From contig CAZCXU010000003.1 of assembly GCA_964502885.1 (NCBI GenBank), forward strand, positions 1 to 64,000: a DNA stretch of 64,000 nt, read 5' to 3'. The stretch comes from XYB1-FULL-44-23 sp964502885 (GTDB lineage Bacteria; Patescibacteriota; Microgenomatia; CAZETR01; Amesbacteraceae). The notes beneath the pieces were generated by a model, which saw only the letters and a program-made list of their open reading frames with translations, did no database searches and had not been told where the DNA came from. This document shows positions 53,896-62,130 of this stretch, one piece after another (positions within the stretch are counted from its first letter, which is position 1; the number at the start of each line of letters is the position of its first letter). The position numbers and the translations under genes were made by a program.

Positions 53896-55083
53896 AGCCA
53901 CCCCCAAGACCTGCAACCCCCGCCGGACTGGCCTGACCTGTTCGCCTGATTTCATCATTCATCCCCTCAAGCCCACTCGCCCATTTNNNNNNNNNNNNNN
54001 NNNNNNNNNNNNNNNNNNNNNNNNNNNNNNNNNNNNNNNNNNNNNNNNNNNNNNNNNNNNNNNNNNNNNNNNNNNNNNNNNNNNNNCCTGACCTGTTCGC
54101 CTGATTTCATCATTCATCCCCTCAAGCCCACTCGCCCATTTGGTGAATCTTTTTGTATTCGCTGTCAACTCTCGACCAATAGGCACAAAACCCCGCCAAT
54201 TCTTTTCGGTCTCTTCACCCAGTAGTGTCATCAACTTACCTGCCGAATAGACCGCAATGCCCACCTCAGGACCTACTCCGGCAGGACCAAACCAATCTAT
54301 CCCCACCGACCTCAAAACTACCGGACCTACCCAACTCATTCCCACAAGTCCCAACCCTGCCTTTTCCACAGCCATACCACCCCCGATTCCGAATCGTCCA
54401 GCCAAAGTCCTGACCCGAATTCTTTCCCGTCCCGACGAAAGTCCTTTTTGTTCATGTTTACCACCCGGCTTCTCCATTACCACCTCACCAGTCGTAGGCA
54501 AAAGCACTTTCGCAGCCAAAGCTGCAGCATAAGCCGTGCCGCGAACCGCCCAACTCTCCGAATCCAGATTAAAGCGAACAACATTTGCATCACGTTGCTT
54601 CTTTTTTAATGACTCTTTACCAATTTTCTCAATAATCATCGATGAATACTTTGCCGCTCCGTAGACAATCAATCCTATTTCAGGCTGCTGTGCCAGGATC
54701 GCCGCTATTCCCACCGCTTCCCCCACAGAAGTCGTAGCATATAGTCCTCGCGTAAGGTGGCCCATTCCCCGCATTCTCGAAACATCAGGAGAAATAAGTG
54801 TGGGCAGCATTAGTTTTGTCGCAACAGCTGCAGCCAAAGCCATGCTCCTTACTGTTCTTGTTTCATTCTCAAGAATCGTTCCCCCAAAAATCGGATCCCG
54901 TGAAGAGCCACTCTTCTCACGGTCTACATTTTGAACTTGAACACCACGAGATGTTTCCTGTCCGAATTGCTTATGCCTACGTCAATTATCCAGTTCCCTA
55001 TCTGTGCGTCCAGGATCACCTCCTAGTTCAGTCAAATTCTTCTCCAAATCACCTATAGAAGAAGTGTCCTGCTCAAAAGACAT
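53888..55083 (-). pseudogene. Gene interrupted by in-frame TGA and assembly gap
   Basis: Frame begins at the ATG at 55083 (MSFEQDTSSIGDLEKNLTEL) with TAAGAT 6 nt upstream. It meets a TGA at 54982-54984, then stays open for 46 codons to an ATG at 54843 (MALAAAVATKLMLPTLISPD) and on to the gap. With the duplicated 55 bp collapsed it would end DEIRRTGQASPAGVAGLGGG plus two residues at 53888. The 54843 part has several short hydrophobic stretches. If 54843 is the true start, AAGGAG is only 1 nt before it. Function unknown. Confidence 0.55.
53932..54141. other. Assembly gap flanked by exact 55-bp duplication
   Basis: 100 N at 53987-54086. The 55 nt left of the gap (53932-53986) and right of it (54087-54141) are identical. 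This is the mark of two overlapping contig ends placed side by side with a default 100-N spacer; it is not biological sequence. Confidence 0.92.
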
Positions 55084-55104
55084 GTTAATATCTTAACATC
55101 CTAA

Positions 55105-56115
55105 ATGCCTAGAATTTGCACCATTGGTGGCGGCACCGGTTCCCCAACAATCATCAAAGCGCTCCTGGAATCCGGGTACTCTCATCTTTCTGCGATATCC
55201 GCATCCATGGATTCCGGAGGCAAGACCGGCCAGGTAAGAACTGACGAACGCGATCGTATTATTGCCATTTCCGATCTACTGCGTAATCTTCTCGCCCTAA
55301 TTTCCACACCCCAAAACCACCTGAAACAGGTTGCCGCGTTTTCCGAAATCGCCGGATTCACCGATGGACGAAACCGCAATTTAGGATACACAATCTATTA
55401 TGCACTGCTTGAAAAATATTCAGGTAACTTTTTGGCCGTGCAAAACACTCTGGAAAAGCTTCTGGATATCAGATTTCAGGGACAGGCAATCCCGGTTACA
55501 CTCCAATCCGCGAACATCTGTTTCTCTACAGAGTTGGGTACCACATTCACAGGTGAACATGAACTTGACCGTCAATCCATGTCCTCAAACCAAATCACCA
55601 AAATCTGGCTCGATAATCCGGTTTCCGCCACACCGGAAGCCATCTCAGCCATAACAAACGCCACCCACATCATTTATAGTCCGGGGAGCATCTACGGCTC
55701 TGTACTAGTCAACTTTCTTCCCAAAGGTATCACTGCTGCTCTCAAAAAAACCCGCGCCAAAAAGATTTTGATTGCCAATCTGGTTTCCAATCGAAATCAA
55801 ACTCACCAGATCACCCCACTAGGCTACTTTAAACTCTTCCAGAAATACACTCATCTCTCCAAACCTTTCGACTACTTTATCTGCCCAGATATATCCACAG
55901 CTGAGTTTGAGAATTTATACCCAAACATAGCCTCCACCTACGCCTCAGAACATTCCTATTTTCTTGGCTGGTCAGAAGACCAATTGTCAAAACTCAAAAA
56001 ATTAGCTGTTTGCCCCGTCCCCGCCGACATCTTATCCATTACTCCCCAACTCAACCGCATTCGCCACGATTCCAAAAAACTCGCCCGAACCCTCAAACTC
56101 CTGATTTCCCCTTGA
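55105..56115 (+). CDS. YvcK/CofD-like protein (gluconeogenesis factor family)
   Basis: 336 aa. Starts ICTIGGGTGSPTIIKALLES with ASMDSGGKTGQVR, then GDLLRNLLAL-type SDLLRNLLALI and LGYTIYYALLEK, and the later THIIYSPGSIYGSVLVNFLP, which is the conserved PGSxYTS(L) site. YvcK/GlmR binds UDP-GlcNAc and controls cell-wall carbon flow. Only 21 nt lie between its start and that of the divergent broken gene. Confidence 0.88.
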   Translation: MPRICTIGGGTGSPTIIKALLESGYSHLSAISASMDSGGKTGQVRTDERDRIIAISDLLRNLLALISTPQNHLKQVAAFSEIAGFTDGRNRNLGYTIYYALLEKYSGNFLAVQNTLEKLLDIRFQGQAIPVTLQSANICFSTELGTTFTGEHELDRQSMSSNQITKIWLDNPVSATPEAISAITNATHIIYSPGSIYGSVLVNFLPKGITAALKKTRAKKILIANLVSNRNQTHQITPLGYFKLFQKYTHLSKPFDYFICPDISTAEFENLYPNIASTYASEHSYFLGWSEDQLSKLKKLAVCPVPADILSITPQLNRIRHDSKKLARTLKLLISP

Positions 56116-56139
56116 CTAATTCTCCAAAAAAATTAAAGT

Positions 56140-56243
56140 ATAGTCATAAAACTCGCTCGCATTAGCGCAAACTTGTTTGTATTTGCAACTTTTAACGAGA
56201 GTTTTTGGATATATGCCCAACTGGATTTGCTTGCAAATCACAG
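56140..56243 (+). repeat. Copy B of the structured repeat, upstream of the riboswitch
   Basis: See copy A at 11007. Stem AAACTC/GAGTTT and stem ATTTGCAA/TTGCAAAT (about 56181-56188 and 56231-56238) interleave. It begins at a possible -10 box TATAGT (56139-56144) and ends 7 nt before the cobalamin riboswitch, so it would form the 5' part of the same leader RNA. Confidence 0.65.
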
Positions 56244-56249
56244 TAAGTA

Positions 56250-56349
56250 GGGTATATCTGTGGATCGTGTTTAAGGAACTCTGTGAAACTCAGAGACTGT
56301 GCCGCAACCGTATAGCCGGAAAACTAACGATCTAATAAATTTATATCCC
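56250..56349 (+). promoter_or_regulatory. Cobalamin riboswitch
   Basis: The core reads AAGGAACTCTGTGAAACTCA followed by GAGACTGTGCCGCAACCGTA, a good match to the conserved GGGAA-GTGAAA-TCC-CTGTCCCGCAACxGTA series of adenosylcobalamin riboswitches. Closing stems are visible: GATCGT with ACGATC and GGG(T)ATAT with ATATCCC; CTCTG/CAGAG is the internal hairpin. The aptamer ends 15 nt before the ATG at 56365, so it probably controls translation by covering AGGA. Confidence 0.85.
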
Positions 56350-56364
56350 GCGCAGGATCAAAAA

Positions 56365-57405
56365 ATGTCCGCAGAAAAACGTGTTGCTCTTGATATCAAT
56401 CGTTACCACAACGCCCCCCCTCGTCGCGTAGCCGAAGATACTGCCTCCGTTACTGTGGAAGCCACAGTTAGAGAAGGAAGTACTATAACCCCAAATATTA
56501 TTTGGTGGTACGACCATCTCCCGGAAAACCTAAGCACAGAAGAGGAATACTTCCCTTCCTCTCTGGCGGCTCTCGATGTAGAACACCACATAAATCAAAC
56601 ACCCAAAAACTCTCGACGCCTCATTGTTTTGACCAGTCCGGCTTATAAATATCCGGAAGGTCGCCTGGATATCTTTTTTGTAACTAATGTAAACGGCTCT
56701 ATACGTTTTGACGCCTACGGTATCCCCCTTTTAGAGACACCGGAAGAAACCGAACGTCGTCTTGTTCAATTTACTCCCCGAAGCACCATTCCCAACCTTC
56801 CCCACCTTTCAAATCTTGACGCCATCATGACCCCTCTAGTTGCCGAAATTTCCCCTGGAGAAAACGTCTTTCACACTGCGTCAATGTGGATAGATCTTCC
56901 ACAGGAAGTTTGGAAACAGATAGCTTCAGGTGAAATCCGCAAACGCTGTATAGAACTTACCAAACTAGCAGAGAAATGTATCGCTCCAGCAGTACTCTCT
57001 GGATTACTAAACAAAGAAAACCCACACGTCATCGGCGTCCGTGCCGAAAACCAAATGCAGCAACTTGCCGGAGTGCAAGTGGATTATGCCGGCTCCGGAT
57101 GCGGTGTTTCAAATAGTGAATTCCTGGAAAGTCCTGCAAATACACACGCGGTAGCCAATCGTTCGGCATCAGAATATGTATTTGTCCGCTATTGCGGTGC
57201 TTGTTGCGGTTCGATCAATCGGCTTCTCTCATATGGAGATCGCTGCCCTCATTGCAAACAGGAATTTCGTCCCCAGATTCCACAAAAAACTATTTCTCCA
57301 CAAAATCCCCGAGCGGAAGTATCCATCGGCGTCGGATTCCTGCCGCTTCCGCTTGCCTTTTCCTGGCTACTTGACTGGCATAATACTATAGCGAGCACAA
57401 AATAA
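56365..57405 (+). CDS. Unknown protein with C-terminal zinc ribbon, B12-controlled
   Basis: 346 aa from the ATG at 56365; the frame is open to 56299 but that part is the riboswitch. The N-terminal part is beta-rich with Pro; the middle has GVQVDYAGSGCGVSN, and residues about 278-305 form a zinc ribbon C-x2-C-x14-C-x2-C (CGACC ... CPHCKQEF). The end is hydrophobic (FLPLPLAFSWLLDW). No family recognised, and it is no ribonucleotide reductase, the most usual B12-linked gene in CPR bacteria. The riboswitch suggests a cobalamin-linked role. Confidence 0.65.
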   Translation: MSAEKRVALDINRYHNAPPRRVAEDTASVTVEATVREGSTITPNIIWWYDHLPENLSTEEEYFPSSLAALDVEHHINQTPKNSRRLIVLTSPAYKYPEGRLDIFFVTNVNGSIRFDAYGIPLLETPEETERRLVQFTPRSTIPNLPHLSNLDAIMTPLVAEISPGENVFHTASMWIDLPQEVWKQIASGEIRKRCIELTKLAEKCIAPAVLSGLLNKENPHVIGVRAENQMQQLAGVQVDYAGSGCGVSNSEFLESPANTHAVANRSASEYVFVRYCGACCGSINRLLSYGDRCPHCKQEFRPQIPQKTISPQNPRAEVSIGVGFLPLPLAFSWLLDWHNTIASTK

Positions 57406-57495
57406 TATGTCAGATTTTTGTGCGAGATATATAGTCATCCCGTTTTAACATGACATATTGCCAAAGCCCAAACTCCCGTATATAATGCTTGACAG

Positions 57496-57517
57496 GAGTC
57501 GCAAAGACTCTTTTTTT
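57496..57517 (+). terminator. Terminator/attenuator upstream of secE
   Basis: GAGTC-GCAAA-GACTC followed by seven T. A TATAAT (57481-57486) lies just upstream, giving a very short transcript. A second GAGTC (57522-57526) could pair with the same GACTC, so an antiterminated state is possible. A further hairpin CCCCAA/TTGGGG (57526-57546) abuts the secE -10 box. Confidence 0.6.
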
Positions 57518-57546
57518 GTGAGAGTCCCCAAAGCACAATCTTGGGG

Positions 57547-57552
57547 TATAAT
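57547..57552 (+). promoter_or_regulatory. -10 box of secE, leaderless arrangement
   Basis: Exact TATAAT, 7 nt before the ATG at 57560. Confidence 0.6.
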
Positions 57553-57559
57553 TGACAAC

Positions 57560-57745
57560 ATGAATTTGCTTTCTTATTTGCGGGACACCCTAACCGAATT
57601 AAAATTAGTTCGCTGGCCCAGCAAAAAAGATACTCTTAACTTAACCGTACTCGTCATCGTCATTTCTTTGATAGTCGGTGTCTATGTAGGCGGCCTTGAT
57701 TATCTCTTTACCAACATCTTAAAAATCATTACTACCCAAAAATAA
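57560..57745 (+). CDS. secE: Preprotein translocase subunit SecE
   Basis: 61 aa from the ATG at 57560; the frame is open earlier but crosses the promoter. Cytosolic amphipathic part TLTELKLVRWPSKKDTLNLT with the conserved VxWPS, then one membrane span VLVIVISLIVGVYVGGLDYL. It clamps SecY in the translocon. nusG starts 3 nt later. Confidence 0.94.
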   Translation: MNLLSYLRDTLTELKLVRWPSKKDTLNLTVLVIVISLIVGVYVGGLDYLFTNILKIITTQK

Positions 57746-57747
57746 AC

Positions 57748-58374
57748 ATGTCCCAAGACAATATAGCCACCCAAAGTGTCACCGAGCGCGGACTTGGCTC
57801 TAAAATCATCCCCGGACACTTAATCATCAATCCCAACCAGGAATTGGCTGAAAAGGCCCGTTGGTACGTCGTTCACACCTACTCTGGACATGAAGCTCGT
57901 GTGGCTGAAACTTTACGTCAAAGAGTAGCTACCCTGGGACAAACTGACAAAGTCTTTGAAGTTCTTATTCCCACTCAGGACAAAATTCAAATCCGTCACG
58001 GCAAAAAGTCCTCAGTAAAAGAAAAGATTTTCCCCGGATACATTCTGGTCAAAATGCTTCTTGATGACAACTCCTGGTTAGTTGTACGCACCACCGCCGG
58101 TGTCACAGGCTTTGTCGGTGTTGGCAACAAACCCACTCCCTTGTCAGCTCCCGAAGTTCAGGCTATTATGCAGTTTGCCCAGATCGGCGCACCCAAGTAC
58201 AAAGCCAACTTTAGTGTCGGCGAAGCTGTAAAAATCACCGATGGACCATTTGCTGACTTTTTAGGCTCAATTGAATCTATCGACGAAGCCGCCGGCAAAG
58301 TCAAAGTCCTGGTTTCCATCTTCGGACGTGAAACCCCGGTAGAATTGGACTTTTTACAAATCAAAAAGATTTAA
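57748..58374 (+). CDS. nusG: Transcription termination/antitermination factor NusG
   Basis: 208 aa. NGN domain ARWYVVHTYSGHEARVAETL with FPGYILVKM and TAGVTGFVG, followed by the KOW domain FSVGEAVKITDGPFADFLGS. The N-terminal 30 residues are an extension. It couples RNA polymerase to ribosomes. Operon with secE and rplK. Confidence 0.97.
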   Translation: MSQDNIATQSVTERGLGSKIIPGHLIINPNQELAEKARWYVVHTYSGHEARVAETLRQRVATLGQTDKVFEVLIPTQDKIQIRHGKKSSVKEKIFPGYILVKMLLDDNSWLVVRTTAGVTGFVGVGNKPTPLSAPEVQAIMQFAQIGAPKYKANFSVGEAVKITDGPFADFLGSIESIDEAAGKVKVLVSIFGRETPVELDFLQIKKI

Positions 58375-58380
58375 AAAACT

Positions 58381-58806
58381 ATGGCACCCAAAAAAGTCAA
58401 GGTCATTCTGAAACTCAATCTTCCTGCAGGTGAAGCTACTCCCGCACCTCCGGTTGGACCAGCCCTCGGCCAACACGGTATTCCTATCATGGATTTTGTC
58501 AAACAATACAACGACAAAACCCGCGAACTCAAAGGCAATCTTATCCCTGCCGTCATTACCGTCTACGAAGATCGTTCCTTTACTTTTGTCACCAAACTGC
58601 CTCCGGTTTCCGCCATGATTAAAAAGGTTCTGGGTCTCAAAACCGCCGCCAAAAAGCCCGGTCGCGAGTCAGCTGGCAACATCACCAAAGATCAGGTAAG
58701 AGAAATTGCCGAAAAGAAACTCGGCGATCTCAATACAGACAGTCTCGAATCAGCTATGAATACAGTCATGGGTACCGCCCGCTCAATGGGTATAAAAGTC
58801 CTCTAA
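58381..58806 (+). CDS. rplK: Ribosomal protein uL11
   Basis: 141 aa, full length. N-domain [20 protein letters not shown], then [19 protein letters not shown]; rRNA-binding C-domain with KSAAKKPG-like [11 protein letters not shown] and [15 protein letters not shown]. rplA, normally next, is displaced to 63027 by a minus-strand block. Confidence 0.97.
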   Translation: MAPKKVKVILKLNLPAGEATPAPPVGPALGQHGIPIMDFVKQYNDKTRELKGNLIPAVITVYEDRSFTFVTKLPPVSAMIKKVLGLKTAAKKPGRESAGNITKDQVREIAEKKLGDLNTDSLESAMNTVMGTARSMGIKVL

Positions 58807-59165
58807 TCCCAAACCACTCCGGGATAGTGTCTGACATCCACAATCCTTCCATCGATCCCAATTTCCACAGCCACCATATCTATTCTACACTCCACCTCTT
58901 TTCCGCTTAAATATACTATGGCCATCCGCTTAACCCGCAAATACTTTCTTCGGTCAAACATTTCCTCAGGTCGTATCTCACTCCCCTCCAGCTTTGTCTT
59001 TACTTCCACAAAAACCAACATCTCACCATCACAAAGGATAGCATCTATTTCACCATATTTTGAGCGGTAATTCCTTTCAACCAAACGCATCCCTCTGTTT
59101 ACCAAGTAATTTATTGCAATCTCCTCCCCGACACCGCCCCTGTGCTGACGTTGCTGATTATGCAT
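58803..59165 (-). CDS. YraN/UPF0102 family endonuclease-like protein
   Basis: 120 aa. Shows [20 protein letters not shown], then [12 protein letters not shown] and [10 protein letters not shown], the E-x-D-(x)n-E-x-K nuclease core. Holliday-junction-resolvase-like fold. Its 3' end overlaps the end of rplK by 4 nt. It opens the minus-strand block that holds comM and dprA, with which yraN is often linked. Confidence 0.92.
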   Translation of the reverse strand: MHNQQRQHRGGVGEEIAINYLVNRGMRLVERNYRSKYGEIDAILCDGEMLVFVEVKTKLEGSEIRPEEMFDRRKYLRVKRMAIVYLSGKEVECRIDMVAVEIGIDGRIVDVRHYPGVVWD

Positions 59166-59371
59166 AATGGATTACATTCTCATTCTGGCAGATTGGCCAC
59201 AACTATCAAGTAAAAATACCATCGAGAATTGTTTCCACGGGTTTTTCAGCCAGATTTCTCACGCCAAACGTATGCCGGCTTATCCAACACAGGCGGTAAA
59301 TATGATCACAACTCAAATCGCAAGAGTGGTACCGTCTTTCAACAGACCTTCCCATGTACCCAATCTCAGGG
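59166..59371. other. Intergenic region without clear gene
   Basis: 206 nt. On the minus strand one frame gives MGRSVERRYHSCDLSCDHIY and on to EKPVETILDGIFT, 49 codons, without start signal; another frame has several stops. Possibly a decayed gene. Nothing firm. Confidence 0.25.
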
Positions 59372-60601
59372 TCAGACAGTCAATGGAGCCAAATGCGCTC
59401 TGCTTCTTTTCATCTCAACCATTTTTCTCCACTTTCTGATTCCAATTCTGCGCCTCAACATAATCGCTTTTCGCATCTCACAAAACCACACTGCGACCGG
59501 AATCTTCCTGGCATCCACAGTCCACCCCAACTCAACCCCCCGCCGGATATCTTCCCCCTCATGGCCAGCTCCATAGATTGCCCAAATCAATGCTCCCTCT
59601 CGATATTCCAAAGGCACCTCCCCCCCTTTTGTAACGTAAATACGGTTGGCTCCGCCAGGTAACTGTGATCGGACAATTTTCGCCCTTTGTCTAATCGCCA
59701 CATCTTTGTTTTTATTCCAAATGACCCTTGCCCTGAGCCCCAATAGCCGCAATTTTTCTTCAATTCGATTTTTTGCCGACATTTGATGCATAACCACAAA
59801 TATCAATCGTGCTTCCCCCTCGGTAACACTCTCTTTTATTGTCTCCACAAACTGGATAATTTTGTCTGTATATCGCTCATTTGCATTACCACCCCACTCG
59901 AACACTAATTCAATCGGCTTCCTTATATCTCCCAAACGCCATCCCGGCCTATCCCAAAACTCCGGTTCCGACAATGTTCCCCACGGCCTGACTACTACCA
60001 TACCGCTACGGCATTTTTTGTATCTTAAAGCAGTTTCTCTGTCATGCAGCACCACAATGTGTCTGCCCTTCAAAAAGGATTTTGGGCATGTGGCGGACCA
60101 AAGCGCCAAATCAGGTTTCCAGGGATCAGGTGAAAACTCCACCAAATCCCCCTCCAACTCATACCCATATCTCAAATCTTCATACAGCCTCACCAGAGAC
60201 GCGACGCCACTTACATGTGTCACCATCCACAAAGTACGGTCTCCCGGCCTCCAGCCGGCTTCCAACATTGTCTTTCGCAGCCGCTCCGGCTGCCCTATCG
60301 CCATTACTTGCGCATCAACTAACTTCTGAAAACACGGCCACGACAAAAACCTCCCTATCCACTCATATAGTAATGGTGTTGTCTGCAGCCAGGCATACCC
60401 CATCCCCACCAGTTTGCTTGCTGTCCCTGCTTCTTTCGCCTCGATATCTACACAAATCAATTTTATCTTTCTACACAATTTTGTCGCCCCTTTCAGGCTC
60501 TCCGCCAAATAATCAGCTTGCCGTGCGTGTCCAGCACCCACCCAACTGTAGATAATCAAACCCAAATCGTACTTCGGTATTGTTTTTCTCTGCAATTTCA
60601 C
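59372..60601 (-). CDS. MurG/MGDG-synthase-like glycosyltransferase (GT-B)
   Basis: 409 aa. The N-terminus IIYSWVGAGHARQADYLAES resembles the GxGHxxxA opening of MGDG synthase/UgtP-type glycosyltransferases, and LIFVVMHQMSAKNRIEEKL with RIYVTKGGEVPLEYREGALI recalls the C-domain. No strong GGS-type loop is seen. A glycolipid- or wall-related transferase is the best guess. It overlaps comM by 4 nt. Confidence 0.6.
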   Translation of the reverse strand: MKLQRKTIPKYDLGLIIYSWVGAGHARQADYLAESLKGATKLCRKIKLICVDIEAKEAGTASKLVGMGYAWLQTTPLLYEWIGRFLSWPCFQKLVDAQVMAIGQPERLRKTMLEAGWRPGDRTLWMVTHVSGVASLVRLYEDLRYGYELEGDLVEFSPDPWKPDLALWSATCPKSFLKGRHIVVLHDRETALRYKKCRSGMVVVRPWGTLSEPEFWDRPGWRLGDIRKPIELVFEWGGNANERYTDKIIQFVETIKESVTEGEARLIFVVMHQMSAKNRIEEKLRLLGLRARVIWNKNKDVAIRQRAKIVRSQLPGGANRIYVTKGGEVPLEYREGALIWAIYGAGHEGEDIRRGVELGWTVDARKIPVAVWFCEMRKAIMLRRRIGIRKWRKMVEMKRSRAHLAPLTV

Positions 60602-62130
60602 ATCCGGTATTGTAATGCCTCAGCAATATGCTTGACCACTATCCTTTCATTTCCGGCCAAGTCAGCAATCGTTCGCGCTACTTTCAAAACCTTAAAATAC
60701 CCCCGGGTAGACAACCCCAATTTTTCGCACGCCGACAAAAGCAGTTTTTGCGAGTCCTCATCCAAACTGCAATATACTTTCACCTGCTTATTCCTCATAG
60801 CCGCATTGCAAACACAATTAACTTCATTTGCAAATCTTTCCTCCTGCACCAGCCTGGCTCTTACAACTCGTTTCTGAACTACTTGTGATGACTCAATGAT
60901 GCGATCCTCAATCTGGCCAAGTTTCTTTACATCCACTACCGGCACTTTTACCATCATATCTATTCTATCCAAAACCGGCCCGCTCATTCTTTGTCTATAT
61001 CGCTGTATCTGCCTTTCACCGCAAATGCATGGTCGGGTTGGATGCCCCAAATATCCGCAGGGACAAGGATTAACCGCCGCAAGCAGGGCAAATCTGGCGG
61101 GATATGCAACCCTTACCGCCGCACGGGAAATGTTTACCACCCCATCTTCCATTGGCTGCCTCAACGCTTCCAAAACAGCTCGGGGGAATTCCGCCATTTC
61201 GTCCAGAAACAATACGCCCAGGTGCGACAAAGAAACCTCCCCAGGAATAGGACTGCTTCCCCCCCCAATCATTCCCGCTACTGATATCCCATGATGTGGG
61301 CTTCTGAATGGTCGCCTGCGCACAATAGCCTCACCCACCGGCAATTCTCCCGCCACAGAATATATTCTCGTCACATCCAAGATTTCTTTTTCTGAAAGCG
61401 GAGGAAGTATTCCTGGCATTGCTCGCGACAACATTGTCTTTCCAGTCCCCGGAGGGCCGCAGAAAAGCAGATTGTGTCCTCCAGCGGCCGCAATTTCCAG
61501 CGCCCGCTTAGCGGTCTCCTGTCCCACCACATCAGCCATATCAAAATCAGCTCTCCCCATCCCAACCAGCCTCCTTACCTCCACTGTCTCTATCGGCATC
61601 AACTCTTTCTCACTGGTCAAGTGCTTCACCAGTGCTTCAAGAGTAGGAATGCCATATACATCCAAACCAGTAACTACCGCCGCTTCCGCTGAATTTACTA
61701 TTGGAACATAAAGTTTTTTCCGCATTTTTTCCGCAAATATTCCGCAGAGCAATACTCCACGCGTCGATTGCAGGCTTCCATCGAGCGATACCTCTCCAAA
61801 AAATACTCCCTCACCAACTTTCTCCTCTGGAATTTGCCCCGAAGCCGCCAGTATACCCACTCCGATCGGTAAATCATAAGCACCACCCTCTTTTGGTAAG
61901 TCTGCCGGAGCCAAATTCACAGTAATTCGTTTTGTGGGAAATGAGTACCCTGAATTGATTATTGCCGTTTTTACCCGTTCACGCGCTTCCTCTACCGCTT
62001 TTCCTGCTAGACCCACGATCGTCAATCCCGGAAAACCCGCATTCGCCACATCAACCTCAACAACCACCGGAATACTTTCCAATCCTACATGAGCTACAGA
62101 AGAAATTTTGACTAACATTGTTCTTTCCAA
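60598..62130 (-). CDS. comM: ComM/YifB-type Mg-chelatase-like AAA+ protein
   Basis: 510 aa. N-terminal Lon-S5-like domain FPGLTIVGLAGKAVEEARER, Walker A LLFCGPPGTGKTMLSRAM, Walker B GVLFLDEMAEFPRAVLEAL, sensor PARFALLAAVNPCPCGYLG with the conserved Cys cluster, and the arginine finger region. ComM drives branch migration in natural transformation. dprA overlaps it by 19 nt, which marks a competence pair. Confidence 0.95.
   Translation of the reverse strand: MERTMLVKISSVAHVGLESIPVVVEVDVANAGFPGLTIVGLAGKAVEEARERVKTAIINSGYSFPTKRITVNLAPADLPKEGGAYDLPIGVGILAASGQIPEEKVGEGVFFGEVSLDGSLQSTRGVLLCGIFAEKMRKKLYVPIVNSAEAAVVTGLDVYGIPTLEALVKHLTSEKELMPIETVEVRRLVGMGRADFDMADVVGQETAKRALEIAAAGGHNLLFCGPPGTGKTMLSRAMPGILPPLSEKEILDVTRIYSVAGELPVGEAIVRRRPFRSPHHGISVAGMIGGGSSPIPGEVSLSHLGVLFLDEMAEFPRAVLEALRQPMEDGVVNISRAAVRVAYPARFALLAAVNPCPCGYLGHPTRPCICGERQIQRYRQRMSGPVLDRIDMMVKVPVVDVKKLGQIEDRIIESSQVVQKRVVRARLVQEERFANEVNCVCNAAMRNKQVKVYCSLDEDSQKLLLSACEKLGLSTRGYFKVLKVARTIADLAGNERIVVKHIAEALQYRM

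Noticed and set aside
54982..54984. UGA recoding as Gly, as in Gracilibacteria/Absconditabacteria
   Set aside because: Many genes in the window end in TGA at the expected family length, for example the ATGA overlaps at 20134 and 30379. Recoding is not supported.
56299..56364. N-terminal extension of the B12-controlled protein (22 codons)
   Set aside because: These codons are the translated riboswitch core; the ATG at 56365 after the aptamer is the start.
59167..59439. Plus-strand ORF of 90 aa
   Set aside because: Its end overlaps the glycosyltransferase gene and it has no recognisable features.
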